From assembly GCA_009777435.1 (NCBI GenBank), contig WRLW01000019.1, positions 1 to 13,740 on the forward strand: a DNA stretch of 13,740 bases, read 5' to 3'. The notes under the pieces are model-generated. The model ran no database searches. It was not told the origin of the DNA and saw only the letters and a list, made by a program, of their open reading frames with translations. Source of the stretch: Oscillospiraceae bacterium. GTDB taxonomy: Bacteria; Bacillota; Clostridia; Oscillospirales; UBA929. Made by a program: the position numbers and the translations under genes. Shown piece by piece: positions 1 to 4,474 of the stretch (position 1 is its first letter; every line of letters begins with the position of its first letter).

Positions 1-65
1 TCGAGCATTAAAACGATAAAAACCGCAAAAGCGATCATCAACGCCAACGCTTCATACACCGACAA
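1..65 (-). CDS. Putative holin-like toxin (Hol_Tox type), partial at left edge
   Basis: The minus-strand reading frame starts at a TTG (65-63) behind a near-perfect Shine-Dalgarno AAAGGAGGTG with good spacing, and runs off the window. The visible 21 residues begin M-S-V-Y-E-A-L-A-L-M-I and continue into a hydrophobic segment rich in A, F, V and I. The V-Y-E-A-L-x-L-M-I-x-F start is characteristic of the very small (about 30-40 aa) putative holin-like toxins of Firmicutes, thought to be single-span membrane toxins of type I toxin-antitoxin loci. It has its own consensus promoter and a structured leader, and a short RNA gene diverges from it. The C-terminus cannot be seen. Family assignment rests on the N-terminal motif and context; toxicity is inferred. 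Confidence 0.72.
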   Translation of the reverse strand, partial: MSVYEALALMIAFAVFIVLML

Positions 66-72
66 GGCCTCA

Positions 73-97
73 CCTCCTTTGCTGTGACGCTCGGAGG
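73..97 (-). promoter_or_regulatory. Shine-Dalgarno of the toxin and matching anti-SD segment
   Basis: In the toxin transcript the SD core GGAGG (77-73) is preceded 15 nt upstream by CCTCC (97-93), its exact complement. Pairing would hide the ribosome site in a 5-bp helix. Sequestered SDs are common in type I toxin mRNAs. The pairing is short and may or may not form; the complementarity itself is directly visible. Confidence 0.45.
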
Positions 98-105
98 ATT
101 TTGGC

Positions 106-127
106 GTAGTTCCCGGCAGGGAACTAC
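106..127 (-). promoter_or_regulatory. Perfect hairpin in the toxin mRNA leader
   Basis: A 9-bp perfect inverted repeat (GTAGTTCCC / GGGAACTAC) with a 4-nt loop lies in the 5' untranslated region of the toxin transcript, between its promoter and its ribosome site. There is no U-tract, so it is not an ordinary terminator. It contains AGTTCCC, complementary to GGGAACT near the 5' end of the divergent small RNA, so it is a candidate contact site for that RNA. As DNA it has GTAG at the foot, like the REPs, but the palindrome core differs. Confidence 0.6.
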
Positions 128-160
128 TGACGCTTACCGTATTTGGCAACGCCTGAGGAT

Positions 161-189
161 ATTATAGCGTAAGAGGTGTGTTTTGTCAA
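161..189 (-). promoter_or_regulatory. Consensus sigma-A promoter of the toxin gene
   Basis: On the minus strand: TTGACA (189-184), a 17-nt spacer, TATAAT (166-161), a perfect match to the vegetative consensus. Predicted transcription start is near 154, giving a leader of about 90 nt. It diverges from the promoter at 234-262. Confidence 0.85.
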
Positions 190-233
190 ATTTGGGCGGT
201 TGTGGTGTGACGCCCCCCGGCCGTCAAACCCTC

Positions 234-262
234 TTGACAAACCACCCGGTGTTTGCTATACT
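234..262 (+). promoter_or_regulatory. Sigma-A promoter of the small RNA
   Basis: TTGACA (234-239), 17-nt spacer, TATACT (257-262). No credible open reading frame with a ribosome site follows before a strong terminator about 60 nt downstream of the predicted start, so it appears to drive a short non-coding RNA. Confidence 0.85.
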
Positions 263-268
263 GTAAAC

Positions 269-361
269 ATAAACGGGAACTGCCGCTTTTTGCTGGGCGG
301 CTCAGTCCTTATAATGGAAATCTGAGACGCCGTGGCTAAACGGCGTCTCGGGTTATTTCTT
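269..361 (+). ncRNA. Small RNA, candidate antitoxin RNA of the holin-like toxin
   Basis: The transcript predicted from the promoter at 234-262 is about 85-93 nt. It has two domains. The 5' hairpin pairs GCCGC (282-286) with GCGGC (297-301), extended by ACT/AGT past a bulge. The second is the terminator hairpin. Between them is an A/U-rich single-stranded stretch. The 5' part contains GGGAACT, complementary to AGTTCCC in the toxin leader hairpin. A divergent arrangement with limited trans pairing is known for type I pairs such as tisB/istR and zorO/orzO in enterobacteria. The RNA gene is well supported by promoter and terminator; the antitoxin role is inferred from position and a 7-nt match. 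Confidence 0.65.
322..361 (+). terminator. Intrinsic terminator of the small RNA
   Basis: A perfect 9-bp stem GAGACGCCG (324-332) / CGGCGTCTC (341-349), extendable by two pairs, has an 8-nt loop and is followed by the T-rich tail TTATTTCTT (353-361). Confidence 0.85.
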
Positions 362-382
362 CCAATGTACACATCACGCCAT

Positions 383-405
383 GTAGGGACGCACATCGTG
401 CGTCC
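383..405 (+). repeat. REP palindrome with GTAG foot (copy 1)
   Basis: GTAG at 383-386 leads into an 8-bp perfect palindrome GGACGCAC / GTGCGTCC with a 3-nt loop ATC. It is identical to the copy at 1942-1964 and to both copies inside the RAYT gene except in the loop. Flanking bases (about 374-414) also match those around 1933-1974, so the repeat unit is larger than the palindrome. A GTAG tetranucleotide at the base of a short palindrome is the known signature recognised by REP-associated tyrosine transposases. Confidence 0.85.
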
Positions 406-433
406 GCGTTCCCCGGTGCCCCCATGCCCCCCC

Positions 434-469
434 GTGCCGCGCGGCAAAATAAACCACGGACGGCCAATG
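434..469 (-). repeat. 36-bp repeat shared with 1835-1870, truncated by the IS
   Basis: Reverse complement matches 1835-1870 at 34 of 36 positions. It includes a 12-bp palindrome TGCCGCGCGGCA (435-446) and the left half of a REP (458-469, GGACGGCCAATG). It forms the tail-to-tail partner of the REP at 383-405, a BIME-like pair, cut by the IS481-type element that begins at 470. Confidence 0.75.
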
Positions 470-519
470 TGTTAAGCGTGGTAAGATAGTTTACAAAATG
501 TCCGGGGAGATGGTTTACA
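470..519 (+). repeat. Left terminal inverted repeat of the IS
   Basis: The tip TGTTAAGCGTGG is followed after 7 bases by the 31-bp block shared with the right end. The block has GTTTACA at both ends, so it may be a paired transposase binding site. Confidence 0.8.
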
Positions 520-564
520 GTTTCTGATAAAATATGGGCATCTAAATTTGGGGAGCGATGGAAG

Positions 565-1743
565 ATGCCGTGGAGAGGTCAAAGCATGGAAGAACGCAGA
601 GAAGAGTTCGTTCGCCGGGCGTTAAGCAGTGAGAGAAGCAAGAGCGCACTATGCCGAGAATACGGAATCAGCAGACCTACCGGCGACAAATGGATTAAGC
701 GCTTTAAGAGTGGGGAAAGCATGGAGAATAAAAGCAGAGCGCCATTTCATACGCCGAACAAAACGGATGCCGCTACTGAGTCGTCAATCGTAGCCCTGCG
801 TCTCAAGCATCCCGCGATAGGAGCCAAGAAGCTCAAACGTATTCTGGAAAACAAAGGTGAACCTGCTCCGGCGTATTCGACCATCAACGCTATACTTCAG
901 CGAAACGGACTAATAACAAAGGAAGCCAGCGCGGCTGCTACTCCTCACATTCGGTTTGAAAAGATTTCTCCCAACGAGATGTGGCAAACGGACTTCAAGG
1001 GGCACTTTGCGATGAAGAATGGCTGCCGATGCCACCCATTGACCGTTTTAGACGATCATTCGCGGTTCTGCTTGTGTCTTGATGCAAGAGAGAATGAACG
1101 CTGTGAGGGCGTGAAAGAGAGTTTCGCGCGGATATTTGCTCAGCATGGACTGCCAGATACGCTTCTCTGCGACAACGGGAACCCCTGGGGCACCGTGCAG
1201 AGTGTTGGATATACCAGTTTTGAGGTTTGGCTGATGGATTTCGGGATTCTTACAAAGCATGGTCGGATTCGCCATCCTCAAACGCAAGGGAAAGAAGAGC
1301 GGTTTAACGCAACGTTACTTAGAGAGCGGATAAGGTATCGGGAATATGAGGGTTTCGCACATGCACAGAGGGATTTTGATGAATATCGAGATTTTTACAA
1401 TTACGAGAGGCCACACCATGCTCTGCGTTTAGAAACGCCTTCAAAACGGTATTCTGATAGTGCGCGCAAGCTGCCGCAACAGGTTGAGGAATGGGTTTAC
1501 GGTTCTGATGTTTGTATAAGGCAGATAAAAAGCTCCGGGTATTTAACATTTCGGGGGCAAGGGTATTTTCTTAGCGAAGCGTTCGGTGGAAAAACAGTTG
1601 GGTTGATAGAATCGGACAACGGAAGTGGCGTTTTTTTCGTACTCTACAGGCAATTCTGCATAGCTAAATTAAGCATTGATGATAGGGTCGTCTTAGCGAG
1701 GAGGGCGTTTCGATGGAAATTAGAAACACCGCAAAATGTGTAA
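565..1743 (+). CDS. IS481-family DDE transposase
   Basis: A 392-aa DDE transposase that should catalyse cut-and-paste movement of the surrounding element. The N-terminus (residues 1-60) holds a helix-turn-helix region of the type L-C-R-E-Y-G-I-S-x-x-T-G-D-K-W, typical of IS481 proteins starting M-P-W-R. A second helical DNA-binding stretch spans about 70-120. The rve/RNase H-like core follows: D143 in W-Q-T-D-F, D203 in L-C-D-N-G-N-P-W and E245 in H-P-Q-T-Q-G-K-E-E-R-F are the likely catalytic triad. A C-terminal domain of about 100 residues follows. The ATG at 565 has GGGGAG nine bases upstream. Length and motifs are those of a full-length, uninterrupted member. Base composition is less GC-rich than the host genes, consistent with acquisition. 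Confidence 0.93.
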   Translation: MPWRGQSMEERREEFVRRALSSERSKSALCREYGISRPTGDKWIKRFKSGESMENKSRAPFHTPNKTDAATESSIVALRLKHPAIGAKKLKRILENKGEPAPAYSTINAILQRNGLITKEASAAATPHIRFEKISPNEMWQTDFKGHFAMKNGCRCHPLTVLDDHSRFCLCLDARENERCEGVKESFARIFAQHGLPDTLLCDNGNPWGTVQSVGYTSFEVWLMDFGILTKHGRIRHPQTQGKEERFNATLLRERIRYREYEGFAHAQRDFDEYRDFYNYERPHHALRLETPSKRYSDSARKLPQQVEEWVYGSDVCIRQIKSSGYLTFRGQGYFLSEAFGGKTVGLIESDNGSGVFFVLYRQFCIAKLSIDDRVVLARRAFRWKLETPQNV

Positions 1744-1785
1744 ACCATCTCCCCGGACATTTTGTAAACCATGTCACGCTTGACA
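1739..1785 (-). repeat. Right terminal inverted repeat of the IS
   Basis: Read inward from 1785 the tip is TGTCAAGCGTGAC, then the 31-bp block identical to 489-519. The transposase stop codon (1741-1743) lies inside this repeat, so the gene uses nearly all of the element. Confidence 0.8.
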
Positions 1786-1801
1786 CAATGCGCGCCCCTA
1801 C
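1786..1801 (-). repeat. Right half of the REP interrupted by the IS
   Basis: Immediately after the IS comes CAATG (target duplicate) then CGCGCCCCTAC, ending in CTAC, which is GTAG on the other strand. Joined to 458-469 without the IS and one duplicate, this restores a REP-like palindrome with AATG at its centre, though its inner arms are not perfectly complementary. Confidence 0.6.
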
Positions 1802-1823
1802 AAGGGTTGCGTGTAACCGGGTC

Positions 1824-1846
1824 GTAGGGGCGGCCATTGGCCGTCC
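1824..1846 (+). repeat. REP palindrome with GTAG foot (copy 2)
   Basis: GTAG (1824-1827), then GGGCGGCC / GGCCGTCC around ATT, one mismatch in eight pairs. It is followed by the 36-bp segment shared with 434-469. Confidence 0.8.
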
Positions 1847-1870
1847 GTGGTTTATTTCCCCGCGCGGCAC
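1835..1870 (+). repeat. 36-bp repeat shared with 434-469
   Basis: Direct comparison with the reverse complement of 434-469 shows 34 of 36 identical bases. It spans the right arm of the REP at 1824 and a spacer ending in the palindromic CCGCGCGG. The two copies lie in opposite orientation on either side of the IS. Confidence 0.75.
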
Positions 1871-1888
1871 AATGAACACGGGCGACCG

Positions 1889-1905
1889 GGGGCGATCGCC
1901 CCTAC
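1889..1905 (-). repeat. REP palindrome, inverted orientation (copy 3)
   Basis: A 14-bp perfect palindrome GGGGCGATCGCCCC (1889-1902) ends in CTAC (1902-1905), so its GTAG foot is on the minus strand. With the plus-oriented REP at 1824 it makes a BIME-like inverted pair about 80 bp long. Confidence 0.75.
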
Positions 1906-1941
1906 AACACCACACCGCCCCAGCGAAATTCGACATGCCAT

Positions 1942-1964
1942 GTAGGGACGCACATTGTGCGTCC
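1942..1964 (+). repeat. REP palindrome with GTAG foot (copy 4)
   Basis: Same sequence as the copy at 383 except loop ATT in place of ATC. It sits about 40 bp upstream of the -35 box of the infC promoter, with no transcript of its own evident. Confidence 0.85.
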
Positions 1965-2001
1965 GCCGTTCCCCTGCGCCTTAAAAAAGTAAAAATAACG
2001 C

Positions 2002-2030
2002 TTGACAAAAGCTAAGGCCGCTGATATACT
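2002..2030 (+). promoter_or_regulatory. Sigma-A promoter of infC-rpmI-rplT
   Basis: TTGACA (2002-2007), 17-nt spacer, TATACT (2025-2030). Predicted start is near 2037, leaving about 200 nt of leader before infC. Confidence 0.85.
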
Positions 2031-2036
2031 GCCTTA

Positions 2037-2159
2037 AAAGGAAGCGGGGTTCGCCCTCACCCAAACGCGCCCGCGATTTGGGTCAACAGTCCACAGGCTT
2101 TGTGAGCGCCGGTTTAAGGCGTGTTGACGCGCGGGGTTTCCCGCGCCTTTTAGTATTTT
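2037..2159 (+). promoter_or_regulatory. Structured infC leader, candidate L20-type attenuator
   Basis: Successive helices are visible. A hairpin ACCCAAA (2059-2065) / TTTGGGT (2077-2083) comes first. A long-range helix GTCAACA (2082-2088) / TGTTGAC (2122-2128) encloses two small hairpins, CACA/TGTG (2092-2104) and CGCC/GGCG (2107-2121), giving a three-way junction. An intrinsic terminator abuts it (2129-2159). In Firmicutes the infC-rpmI-rplT leader is bound by ribosomal protein L20, which promotes premature termination. Position, junction and terminator fit that system. Identity with the known L20 leader family was not tested. CCCGCG (2070-2075) could pair with the terminator's left arm as an antiterminator. 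Confidence 0.65.
2129..2159 (+). terminator. Attenuator terminator in the infC leader
   Basis: A 7-bp GC-only stem GCGCGGG / CCCGCGC with loop GTTT is followed by CTTTTAGTATTTT. It lies inside the leader, upstream of infC, so it would abort transcription before the operon. Further hairpins follow before the gene: CCGTTT/AAACGG (2163-2177), and CGGGC/GCCCG (2181-2206) enclosing a 12-bp palindrome. Confidence 0.72.
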
Positions 2160-2238
2160 ATTCCGTTTGGAAAACGGGAGCGGGCTTGCCGGCAAGGCGG
2201 CGCCCGCCCTCACCGACATTTTTCGGGGGTGTTTGGGC

Positions 2239-2907
2239 ATTAGCAAACAGACGCATCAAATCAATGAGGCCATCCGCGACCGTGAGGTGCGACTCATTGA
2301 CGCGCAGGGCAACCAAAAAGGGATAGTCAGCACGAGGGACGCCATGCGCATAGCTATGGACGCCGACCTCGACCTCGTAAAGATCGCCCCGACGGCCCAG
2401 CCGCCGGTCTGCCGCATTATGGACTACGGCAAATTCCGGTTTGAACAGGCCAAAAAGGAAAAGGAAGCCCGCAAGAATCAACACGTCGTCGAGCTGAAGG
2501 AGATAAGGCTCTCTATGGGCATCGACGTGCATGATTTCAACTTTAAGCTGAAAAACGCGATCAAATTCTTAGGCGAGGGCAACAAGGTCAAGGTGAGCAT
2601 CCGCTTCCGGGGCCGCGAGATGGCGCACACCTCCATAGGCCAGCAGCAGATGAAAAAGTTTGCCGAGGCCTGCGACGAGGCGGCCACCGTGGAACGCCCG
2701 CCCAAGTTAGAGGGCAGGAGCATGTCCATGTTCCTCGCGCCCAGACCGGTCGTGCCCGTCAAGGCGCCCGCGCCGCCCAAGCCCGCGAAGCCGGAGGCCC
2801 CCCGGCCCTCAAACGCCGCGGAGACAGCCTCGGGCGCGGCGGAGCCTGTACCCCCGGCCGCCGAGCGGCCTCAACGAAAGGATGAAGAATCACATGCCAA
2901 AAATTAA
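2239..2907 (+). CDS. infC: Translation initiation factor IF-3 with AUU start
   Basis: IF3 binds the 30S subunit, prevents premature 50S joining and proofreads start codon selection. The start is best placed at ATT (2239): the protein then begins I/M-S-K-Q-T-H-Q-I-N-E-A-I-R-D as in other clostridial IF3s, and GGGGGTG lies 7 nt upstream. The in-frame ATG at 2167 would add 24 unrelated residues from inside the leader hairpins. A rare AUU start is the known basis of IF3 autocontrol in several bacteria. The IF3 N-domain spans about 1-75, the linker 76-90 and the C-domain to the conserved end S-M-S-M-F-L-A-P (161-168). A 54-residue Pro/Ala/Glu-rich tail follows, absent from typical IF3 of about 170-180 aa. 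Its last codons overlap the rpmI start by 14 nt. Confidence 0.93.
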   Translation: MSKQTHQINEAIRDREVRLIDAQGNQKGIVSTRDAMRIAMDADLDLVKIAPTAQPPVCRIMDYGKFRFEQAKKEKEARKNQHVVELKEIRLSMGIDVHDFNFKLKNAIKFLGEGNKVKVSIRFRGREMAHTSIGQQQMKKFAEACDEAATVERPPKLEGRSMSMFLAPRPVVPVKAPAPPKPAKPEAPRPSNAAETASGAAEPVPPAAERPQRKDEESHAKN

Positions 2908-3091
2908 GACGCACAGCGGCGCCAAAAAACGTTTTAAGCTGACGGCGTCGGGCAAGGTAAAGCGCCATCACGCGTTCAAAAGCCATATATTAAACAAAAA
3001 GACCACGAAGCGCAAGCGCGGCCTGCGCAAGGGCGTTATGGCGGACAGGACGAATACGCCGGCCATTAAAGAGCTGATACCTTATAAGTAG
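2894..3091 (+). CDS. rpmI: 50S ribosomal protein L35
   Basis: A 65-aa basic protein beginning M-P-K-I-K-T-H-S-G-A-K-K-R-F, the diagnostic L35 N-terminus, with a Lys/Arg-rich body. It is part of the large ribosomal subunit. The ATG at 2894 matches the family start and has AAAGGATG about 9 nt upstream. The in-frame ATG at 2882 falls inside that ribosome site and is rejected. It overlaps the end of infC, suggesting translational coupling, and precedes rplT in the conserved order. Confidence 0.97.
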   Translation: MPKIKTHSGAKKRFKLTASGKVKRHHAFKSHILNKKTTKRKRGLRKGVMADRTNTPAIKELIPYK

Positions 3092-3138
3092 CGATACCGC
3101 CGCGATACCAAGGCACTTAGAAAGGATGGAACATTGCC

Positions 3139-3498
3139 ATGGCTCGTATTAAAGGCGCGGTTACGACGCGCCATAGAAGACGCAAGGTGCTGAAATTAGC
3201 AAAGGGTTACTGGGGCGCGAAGAGCAAGCATTTCCGCACGGCCAACCAGGCCGTTATGAAGTCGCTGACCTATGCCTATGTCGGGCGCCGCCTGAAAAAG
3301 CGCGACTTCCGCCGCCTGTGGATAACGCGCATCTCCGCGGCCGTTAAGCCCCACGGGATTAACTATTCCCGCTTTGTCTACGCGCTCAAGAAGCTTGATA
3401 TCTCCCTCAACCGGAAAATGCTGGCCGAGATGGCCGTGTATGATAAAGAGGCGTTTGCCGCCGTTGTTGAGAAGGCAAAAGCGGCTCTTGAAGCCTGA
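3139..3498 (+). CDS. rplT: 50S ribosomal protein L20
   Basis: A 119-aa protein, full family length, starting M-A-R-I-K-G-A-V-T-T-R-x-R-R-R-K and carrying the conserved G-I-N-Y-S-R-F segment near residue 75. L20 is an early assembly protein of the 50S subunit that binds 23S rRNA through its basic N-terminal extension. In Firmicutes it also represses its own operon through the infC leader. AAAGGATG precedes the ATG. It lies 47 nt after rpmI. Confidence 0.98.
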   Translation: MARIKGAVTTRHRRRKVLKLAKGYWGAKSKHFRTANQAVMKSLTYAYVGRRLKKRDFRRLWITRISAAVKPHGINYSRFVYALKKLDISLNRKMLAEMAVYDKEAFAAVVEKAKAALEA

Positions 3499-3522
3499 CG
3501 GATATCCCATAAATTGACTCTT

Positions 3523-3543
3523 GAGGGGGATTAGCTCCCCCTC
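3523..3543 (+). terminator. Hairpin after rplT, possible weak terminator
   Basis: A perfect 8-bp stem GAGGGGGA / TCCCCCTC with loop TTAGC stands between rplT and the next gene. No run of T follows, so it may be a partial terminator, pause or RNA-stability element. No separate promoter for the downstream gene is evident, so some read-through is likely. Confidence 0.45.
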
Positions 3544-3562
3544 TAAGCTATAAGGAGCAGTC

Positions 3563-4441
3563 ATGCCAAAGCAAAAAAATGAAAAAGACGGATCCTTAGA
3601 CCCTGAGCTTGAGCGTGTTGAGGACTTGACGGCCGCTGTGCGCGACCTGACGGCCATGGTGCAGGATCTTGCCGCCGGCGTCAGGGACTTAAACGCGCAG
3701 AGCGAACGAAAGGCCCGGGAACGGCGCGGACGTGAGAGCGCGGCGCGCCCCGGCGGGCGCGAACAGCGCGGCGAGCAGGGGCGGACGCCCAACGACGCCC
3801 TGCGCCTTTACTCCGCGCTCACGCATTTTATAGGCATGGGCCTGTCCATAGCGGGGCTGGCGCTGCTTGTGGTCATGGCCGTCAAGGTCGGAACGGCCTG
3901 GCATGTGGTGGGGTTTTCCATATACGGCGCGTGTATGACCCTGCTGTACGCCGCCAGCGCGTTCTACCACAGCCTGCGGCTGCCGCCGAGGGGCCGCCGC
4001 GCGCTGCGCAAGCTCGACCACACCATGATATATGTGTTTATAGCCGGCGTTTACACGCCCATATGCTTCATGCCGCTGCGCGGCGCTTGGGGCTGGAGCA
4101 TGTTCGGGGTGCTGTGGGGGTTAGCCATAACCGGGATCATATTCAAGAACATATGGATCACCGCGCCGCGCTGGCTGTCGGCCCTTAGCTATTTGCTGAT
4201 GGGCTGGATGGCCGTCGTGTGCATACTGCCGCTCGTCCGCACCATGCCCGCCGGGGGTTTGCTGTGGCTGTCCGCGGGCGGCGTCTTTTACACGGCCGGC
4301 GGCATTTTCTACGCGCTCAAATGGCCCGGCCGCGAGGCAAAGCGGTTCGGGTTTCACGAGATTTTCCACGTTTTGGTACTGCTTGGCAGCATATGCCATT
4401 TTGTCATGATGTTCAGATACGTTATGCGTATCGGCGTGTGA
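3563..4441 (+). CDS. Hemolysin III / AdipoR-family membrane protein with N-terminal coiled coil
   Basis: A 292-aa protein. Residues 80-292 form a seven-helix hemolysin III (PAQR/YqfA-type) domain with the metal-site residues in place: H136 in S-A-F-Y-H, D152 in K-L-D-H, and H265/H269 in F-H-E-I-F-H with H279 nearby in S-I-C-H-F. Family members are zinc-containing membrane proteins, some acting as ceramidase-like hydrolases. The bacterial role is poorly defined and haemolysis is not implied. Most bacterial homologues are about 210-220 aa. Here roughly 75 extra residues precede the domain: four exact heptads with Val at a and Leu at d (19-46), then an Arg/Gly-rich hydrophilic stretch. AAGGAG lies 5 nt before the ATG. 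Ile codons are mainly ATA (11 of 16). It is followed by mnmE after 33 nt. Confidence 0.9.
   Translation: MPKQKNEKDGSLDPELERVEDLTAAVRDLTAMVQDLAAGVRDLNAQSERKARERRGRESAARPGGREQRGEQGRTPNDALRLYSALTHFIGMGLSIAGLALLVVMAVKVGTAWHVVGFSIYGACMTLLYAASAFYHSLRLPPRGRRALRKLDHTMIYVFIAGVYTPICFMPLRGAWGWSMFGVLWGLAITGIIFKNIWITAPRWLSALSYLLMGWMAVVCILPLVRTMPAGGLLWLSAGGVFYTAGGIFYALKWPGREAKRFGFHEIFHVLVLLGSICHFVMMFRYVMRIGV
3617..3700 (+). repeat. Four 21-bp coding repeats (heptad repeats)
   Basis: Four degenerate 21-bp units each encode V-x-D-L-x-A-x. The nucleotide units have drifted (GTG/GTT/GTC, CTG/CTT/TTG/TTA) while V, D, L and A are kept, suggesting selection on the protein. Confidence 0.8.
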
Positions 4442-4474
4442 GCCGCGCCGCGGCGCTCGGATAGGATGGGCGGT

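Larger units (their letters stand above)
470..1785 (+). mobile_element. Complete IS481-family insertion sequence (1316 bp)
   Basis: Ends begin TGTTAAGCGTG on the left and, read inward from the right, TGTCAAGCGTG. After a short diverged segment both carry an identical 31-bp block (489-519 and 1739-1769). A 5-bp direct repeat CAATG flanks the element (465-469 and 1786-1790), as expected for a target duplication. One intact transposase gene (565-1743) fills the interior. Terminal TGT and a single-ORF transposase fit IS481. Intact gene, intact ends and intact duplication point to a recent and possibly still mobile insertion. The tips could be off by one or two bases because CAATG partly overlaps end-like sequence. 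Confidence 0.85.

Noticed and set aside
106..127. Reading the leader hairpin as another REP because of its GTAG foot
   Set aside because: The palindrome arms do not resemble the local REPs and its position between the toxin promoter and ribosome site suits a leader element; kept as a possibility only.
256..447. Minus-strand 63-codon frame across the small RNA and REP
   Set aside because: It has no ribosome site, runs through the terminator hairpin and REP, and its translation (G-R-T-M-C-V-P-T) is the REP read as protein.
1780..1808. Outward promoter at the IS right end (TTGACA at 1780-1785)
   Set aside because: No acceptable -10 element occurs at 16-18 nt; the downstream operon has its own consensus promoter at 2002-2030.
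383..1964. Possible CRISPR array
   Set aside because: Repeats differ in spacing, orientation and arm sequence, are palindromic with GTAG feet, and no cas gene is present; REP/BIME explains them.
1713..2015. Open frames on both strands across the IS right end and REP cluster
   Set aside because: They span an IS end, several REPs and a promoter, with no Shine-Dalgarno and no protein-like composition.
2167..2238. N-terminal extension of IF3 from the ATG at 2167
   Set aside because: It lies within leader hairpins, has no good ribosome site, and is absent from the IF3 family; the ATT at 2239 fits better.
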